The notes under the pieces were generated by a model that worked only from the letters and a program-made list of their open reading frames with translations, made no database searches and was not told the DNA's origin. Below, one piece after another: positions 61,723 to 64,000 of a stretch of DNA of 64,000 nucleotides; position 1 is the first letter of the stretch; the number at the start of each line of letters is the position of its first letter. This stretch comes from Claveliimonas monacensis (GTDB taxonomy: Bacteria; Bacillota; Clostridia; Lachnospirales; Lachnospiraceae): contig NZ_JADCKL010000002.1 in assembly GCF_014982975.1 (NCBI RefSeq), positions 62,001 through 126,000 on the forward strand, written 5' to 3'. The translations under genes and the position numbers were made by a program.

Positions 61723-62634
61723 TCATCCTCTGGAGACCGTCCACATCTCCTTGATCTGACCGGAGATATCGCTGTAGTTCCAGGTCTTCTCCGTGTTGCT
61801 GATGCTGAAGGGGTCGTTGACCGTCACCTGGCCGTTCTCATAGCCGGTGAGCACGATGAAATGTCCCCCGTCCGTGAAATCCCCCGGCAGCATGCTGCAG
61901 ATCACAGGGTGTCCTGCCTGCAGCTCGGCGGCGAGGATCCCCTCATCCATCATTCCCTCCTGGCAGGTCAGACCCCACTGGCGGGCCGCACTGTCCAGGA
62001 ACGCCCAGTAGGTATTGTTCTCCTCGTCTATGAAACCGTTCTCCTCGCTGTATTTCGCAAGCCGGTAGGGGGTGGCTGTCGTGTCGCCGGTCAGTCCCAC
62101 GATGACCATGGACATGCAGGTAGGACCGCAGCCGCTGGAGGCAATGGTGCTTGTGCCGTAGGAGCTGTACCCCCACCGCTCGTCCCACTGGAGAAAGTGG
62201 GGAATGGCCCCGTTCCCTGTAGATGTCTCCACCGTCTCCGGAATAGGCTTATCTTTATTCTCTGCATAGTCCCGCACAAAATCCAGCGTCTCCTCATTCT
62301 GGTCAATGAGGCCAATGATCTCCTCCGGACATCCCTCAGCTCTCGCCTGCTCCTTCACAGCAGCGATCTCCTGGGCTTTCTTCTCCTCCGGTGTGAGCTG
62401 CTGCTCCCTGGCCTCCTGCTCCTTCTGGCAATCTTCCTTCTTCTGCCGGGCTTCCTCCTGGATTCTCTGCTGATCGGCATAGTGCATGGCAAAGCCCCCC
62501 GCAATGCCGGCTGCCAGGATGAGGACAGCTGTCCCCAGTATCAGTCTCTTTGCTTTTCTTCTGTCTCTCTGTTCCTTCAGACCTCTGCTGCCATCCGCAG
62601 ATTTTCGCTTTTTGTCTTTCCAAATATGTATCAC
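61723..62634 (-). CDS. C39-like cysteine peptidase, membrane-anchored
   Basis: 303 residues. A basic N-terminus (KAKR), one membrane helix (~31-50) and a charged coiled-coil stalk (~55-125) precede a papain-like C39_2 domain. Its predicted catalytic residues are Cys169 (SSGCGPTCMSM), His258 (GGHFIVLTGY) and Asp274 (VNDPFS). It most likely acts outside the membrane on peptides or the cell wall. The target is unknown. It follows the LspA-like gene by 24 nt. Confidence 0.85.
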   Translation of the reverse strand: MIHIWKDKKRKSADGSRGLKEQRDRRKAKRLILGTAVLILAAGIAGGFAMHYADQQRIQEEARQKKEDCQKEQEAREQQLTPEEKKAQEIAAVKEQARAEGCPEEIIGLIDQNEETLDFVRDYAENKDKPIPETVETSTGNGAIPHFLQWDERWGYSSYGTSTIASSGCGPTCMSMVIVGLTGDTTATPYRLAKYSEENGFIDEENNTYWAFLDSAARQWGLTCQEGMMDEGILAAELQAGHPVICSMLPGDFTDGGHFIVLTGYENGQVTVNDPFSISNTEKTWNYSDISGQIKEMWTVSRG

Positions 62635-62658
62635 GTCTATCTTCCTCTTCTGCTATGG

Positions 62659-63108
62659 TTATTTTCTGATGGACAAGGCCGCCAGCAGAGCGCCTGTGGC
62701 AATGCAAATATCCCCCAGATTAAAGGTCAGTCTGGAAAGTCTCTTCCATCTGCTCTTAAAAGCTAAATAGTCCACGACCTTTCCCCGCATGGTGCGGTCG
62801 TAAAGATTGCTGAACGCTCCTCCGGTGAGAAGCATCATCCCCGCTTTTTCCACTGTATGTCCCTTTTTTCTCATAAGAAATGCATCCCGCACAAGAAGGA
62901 CAGCTCCCAGCAGAGCTGAGAGCTTCATCACAAACTGAGGATATTTTTCCAGCAAATTAAAAGCGGCGCCCCGGTTGTACACTTTCCGCAGGATCAGATG
63001 ACCGCCGGCCATCTCCAGGTCCTGTCCCTCGGCCACATTGTCCAGGACATATTGCTTGATCCCAAGATCCAGAGCCGCGGCCGCCGCTGCAATGGTATAG
63101 AATATCAT
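62659..63108 (-). CDS. Signal peptidase II (LspA) family protein
   Basis: 149 residues with four membrane segments. NRGAAFNLLEKYP, GGAFSNLYDRTMRGKVVDYLAF and LTFNLGDICIATGALL match LspA. The two active-site aspartates would be Asp113 and Asp133. LspA cleaves lipoprotein signal peptides. The N-terminal part is shorter than usual and FNxAD is changed to FNLGD, so it may be a divergent or second copy. Confidence 0.82.
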   Translation of the reverse strand: MIFYTIAAAAAALDLGIKQYVLDNVAEGQDLEMAGGHLILRKVYNRGAAFNLLEKYPQFVMKLSALLGAVLLVRDAFLMRKKGHTVEKAGMMLLTGGAFSNLYDRTMRGKVVDYLAFKSRWKRLSRLTFNLGDICIATGALLAALSIRK

Positions 63109-63399
63109 TTACAGTTCCTCTTTTATGCGCACGATCTGCTCCTCGTATTTCTCAATCTGCTCATCTCTCTTCTCGATGGCCTCGCACAGAGCGATCATGT
63201 CCATATCCTGTATCTCATTTTTGGTAAATTTTTCGTATACGGCTTTTCCGATATCCTCGAAATCTCTCTGATTGCCCCTCTTCAAAAAGCGGATCTCACT
63301 TTTCAACTTCTGGACTTCCATCGTGTCTCCCGCCTTTTTGCTCAGATCACTCGCCACATCTGCCACTTTTTTCCCAAATTCATCAAAAAAATCTGCCAT
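63109..63399 (-). CDS. Small coiled-coil protein of unknown function
   Basis: 96 residues, soluble and mostly helical. An N-terminal amphipathic part (DFFDEFGKKVADVASDLSKKAGDTM) is followed by a coiled coil (VQKLKSEIRFLKRG, EKRDEQIEKYEEQIVRIKEEL). It resembles the front of clostridial zinc-ribbon/coiled-coil proteins but has no zinc ribbon. It sits directly before lspA (0-nt gap) and 19 nt after the subtilase, so it is likely part of that operon. Confidence 0.7.
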   Translation of the reverse strand: MADFFDEFGKKVADVASDLSKKAGDTMEVQKLKSEIRFLKRGNQRDFEDIGKAVYEKFTKNEIQDMDMIALCEAIEKRDEQIEKYEEQIVRIKEEL

Positions 63400-63418
63400 A
63401 ATTCATCTCTCCTTTGCC

Positions 63419-64000
63419 TCAGATCTGTCTTAAGCGGTCCAGCGTCCTGTACAGATCCAGCGTTCCGTATCCCCACTCCCTGTTGGGATACGCTTCCCCC
63501 GGTCTCTGCCGCGCTCCAAGGATCAGCAGGTTCTTGAGCTGAAGGGTGTCCGCCCCTCTGCTGCCTGTGTAGTACAGGATCCATTCCATCAGGAGCGCCG
63601 CAGCACCGGCCGTGATGGCCGCAGCCGCGCTGGAACCGGACCGGACAGCAAACCTGCCGCCTGGCAGCGCCCCCTTCACATCTACTCCCGGGGCTGCCAG
63701 ATCCGGTTTTATCTTGTCAGTTCTAGTATATCCTCTGCCGGAATGAATATCAACACTATTCTCCCGCCCATTGTAGAAAGCCGCCGTGATAGCCGAACGC
63801 ACTGCCGACGGGGAGGTAAGAGTGATGTCCGGATTGGAGCGCAGAAAGTAGACCTCCCCGTCCAGGAACTCCTGCACAGGCAGCCACATGTGAAAGGCGC
63901 CTCCCGCAAGCTGCACCGGCTCCACCAGGATCTTCCAGATGCCGGGAGCCGGCGCTCCAAAGCGGAAAAAGATGAGCTGGGAGTCATTTCTCTCCACCAG
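63419..64000 (-). CDS. Subtilisin-like serine peptidase (S8), Csp-like, 5' end outside window
   Basis: Only the C-terminal ~193 residues are in the window. The frame is open to the right edge. The serine motif appears in VRSGSSAAAAITAGAAALLMEW (GSSxAA), with DLAAPGVDVKGALPGGRF before it, as in clostridial Csp-type subtilases that act in spore germination or on the cell surface. Unlike classical subtilases the motif has Ala instead of Pro. The other catalytic residues lie outside the window. Confidence 0.82.
   Translation of the reverse strand: MVERNDSQLIFFRFGAPAPGIWKILVEPVQLAGGAFHMWLPVQEFLDGEVYFLRSNPDITLTSPSAVRSAITAAFYNGRENSVDIHSGRGYTRTDKIKPDLAAPGVDVKGALPGGRFAVRSGSSAAAAITAGAAALLMEWILYYTGSRGADTLQLKNLLILGARQRPGEAYPNREWGYGTLDLYRTLDRLRQI

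Noticed and set aside
1-64000. tRNA/rRNA genes, intact insertion sequences, prophage or integrase genes
   Set aside because: None was recognised. The only ncRNA-like units are the leader RNAs and the 6S-like RNA.

Overview
The window looks like chromosomal DNA of a spore-forming, anaerobic, GC-rich Clostridia species, most likely Lachnospiraceae. The evidence is strong AGGAGG-type ribosome binding sites, T-box and cobalamin leader RNAs, ATP-dependent PEP carboxykinase, a SpoIID-like protein, the oxygen-independent (cbi) cobalamin pathway, a siroheme nitrite/sulfite reductase-like protein and a Csp-like subtilase. Almost all genes are on the minus strand. The genus cannot be fixed from sequence reading alone.

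Layout, left to right. (1) 1-2405 (+): the end of a cobalt ECF transporter (cbiQ, cbiO) and the cobaltochelatase cbiK. (2) 2448-20297 (-): one very tight 18-gene operon with many start/stop overlaps. In transcription order it is precorrin-2 dehydrogenase, hemC, cobA-hemD, cbiD, cbiL, cbiF, cbiG, cbiH, cbiJ-E-T, cbiA, cobT, cobU, cobS, cobC-like, cbiB, cobD, cbiP, cbiC. It is driven by a near-consensus promoter and a cobalamin riboswitch whose expression platform is an intrinsic terminator. It covers porphobilinogen to the complete lower ligand, apart from the Co chelation supplied by cbiK and a corrinoid adenosyltransferase that is not seen here. (3) 20755-24726: a siroheme reductase unit, an HPr-like protein without the phosphorylatable histidine, and queA. 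(4) 24831-28733: pheS-pheT under a T-box. (5) 28749-33970: a YihY-type membrane protein, a SpoIID-like protein, a probable 6S RNA, a two-component pair whose regulator is frameshifted, a VOC protein and an XRE regulator. (6) 34150-41307: pckA, thrC, an NhaC-type antiporter and leuCD. (7) 41377-46218: a two-component system divergent from a lantibiotic-immunity-type ABC transporter, with three phased repeats in the control region. (8) 46476-52423: an accessory region with a broken Rpn-type nuclease gene, an AT-rich ABC/MerR cassette, a gene remnant, and small regulators and zinc-ribbon proteins. One of the regulators is a chimera. (9) 52617-56210: a three-gene unit (ATP-grasp ligase, Asp/Glu racemase, MurE-like ligase lacking the DNPR motif). 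This is the best candidate for an undescribed cell-envelope system. (10) 56238-64000: yitT, dinB, clpB under a CIRCE operator, a C39-like peptidase, a LspA-like peptidase, a coiled-coil protein and a truncated subtilase.

Functionally, the cobalamin region is self-contained and shares sirohydrochlorin/siroheme chemistry with the neighbouring reductase. The accessory region from about 43.5 to 52.5 kb carries antimicrobial-peptide or drug-response modules plus decayed genes, which suggests repeated gene gain and loss there.
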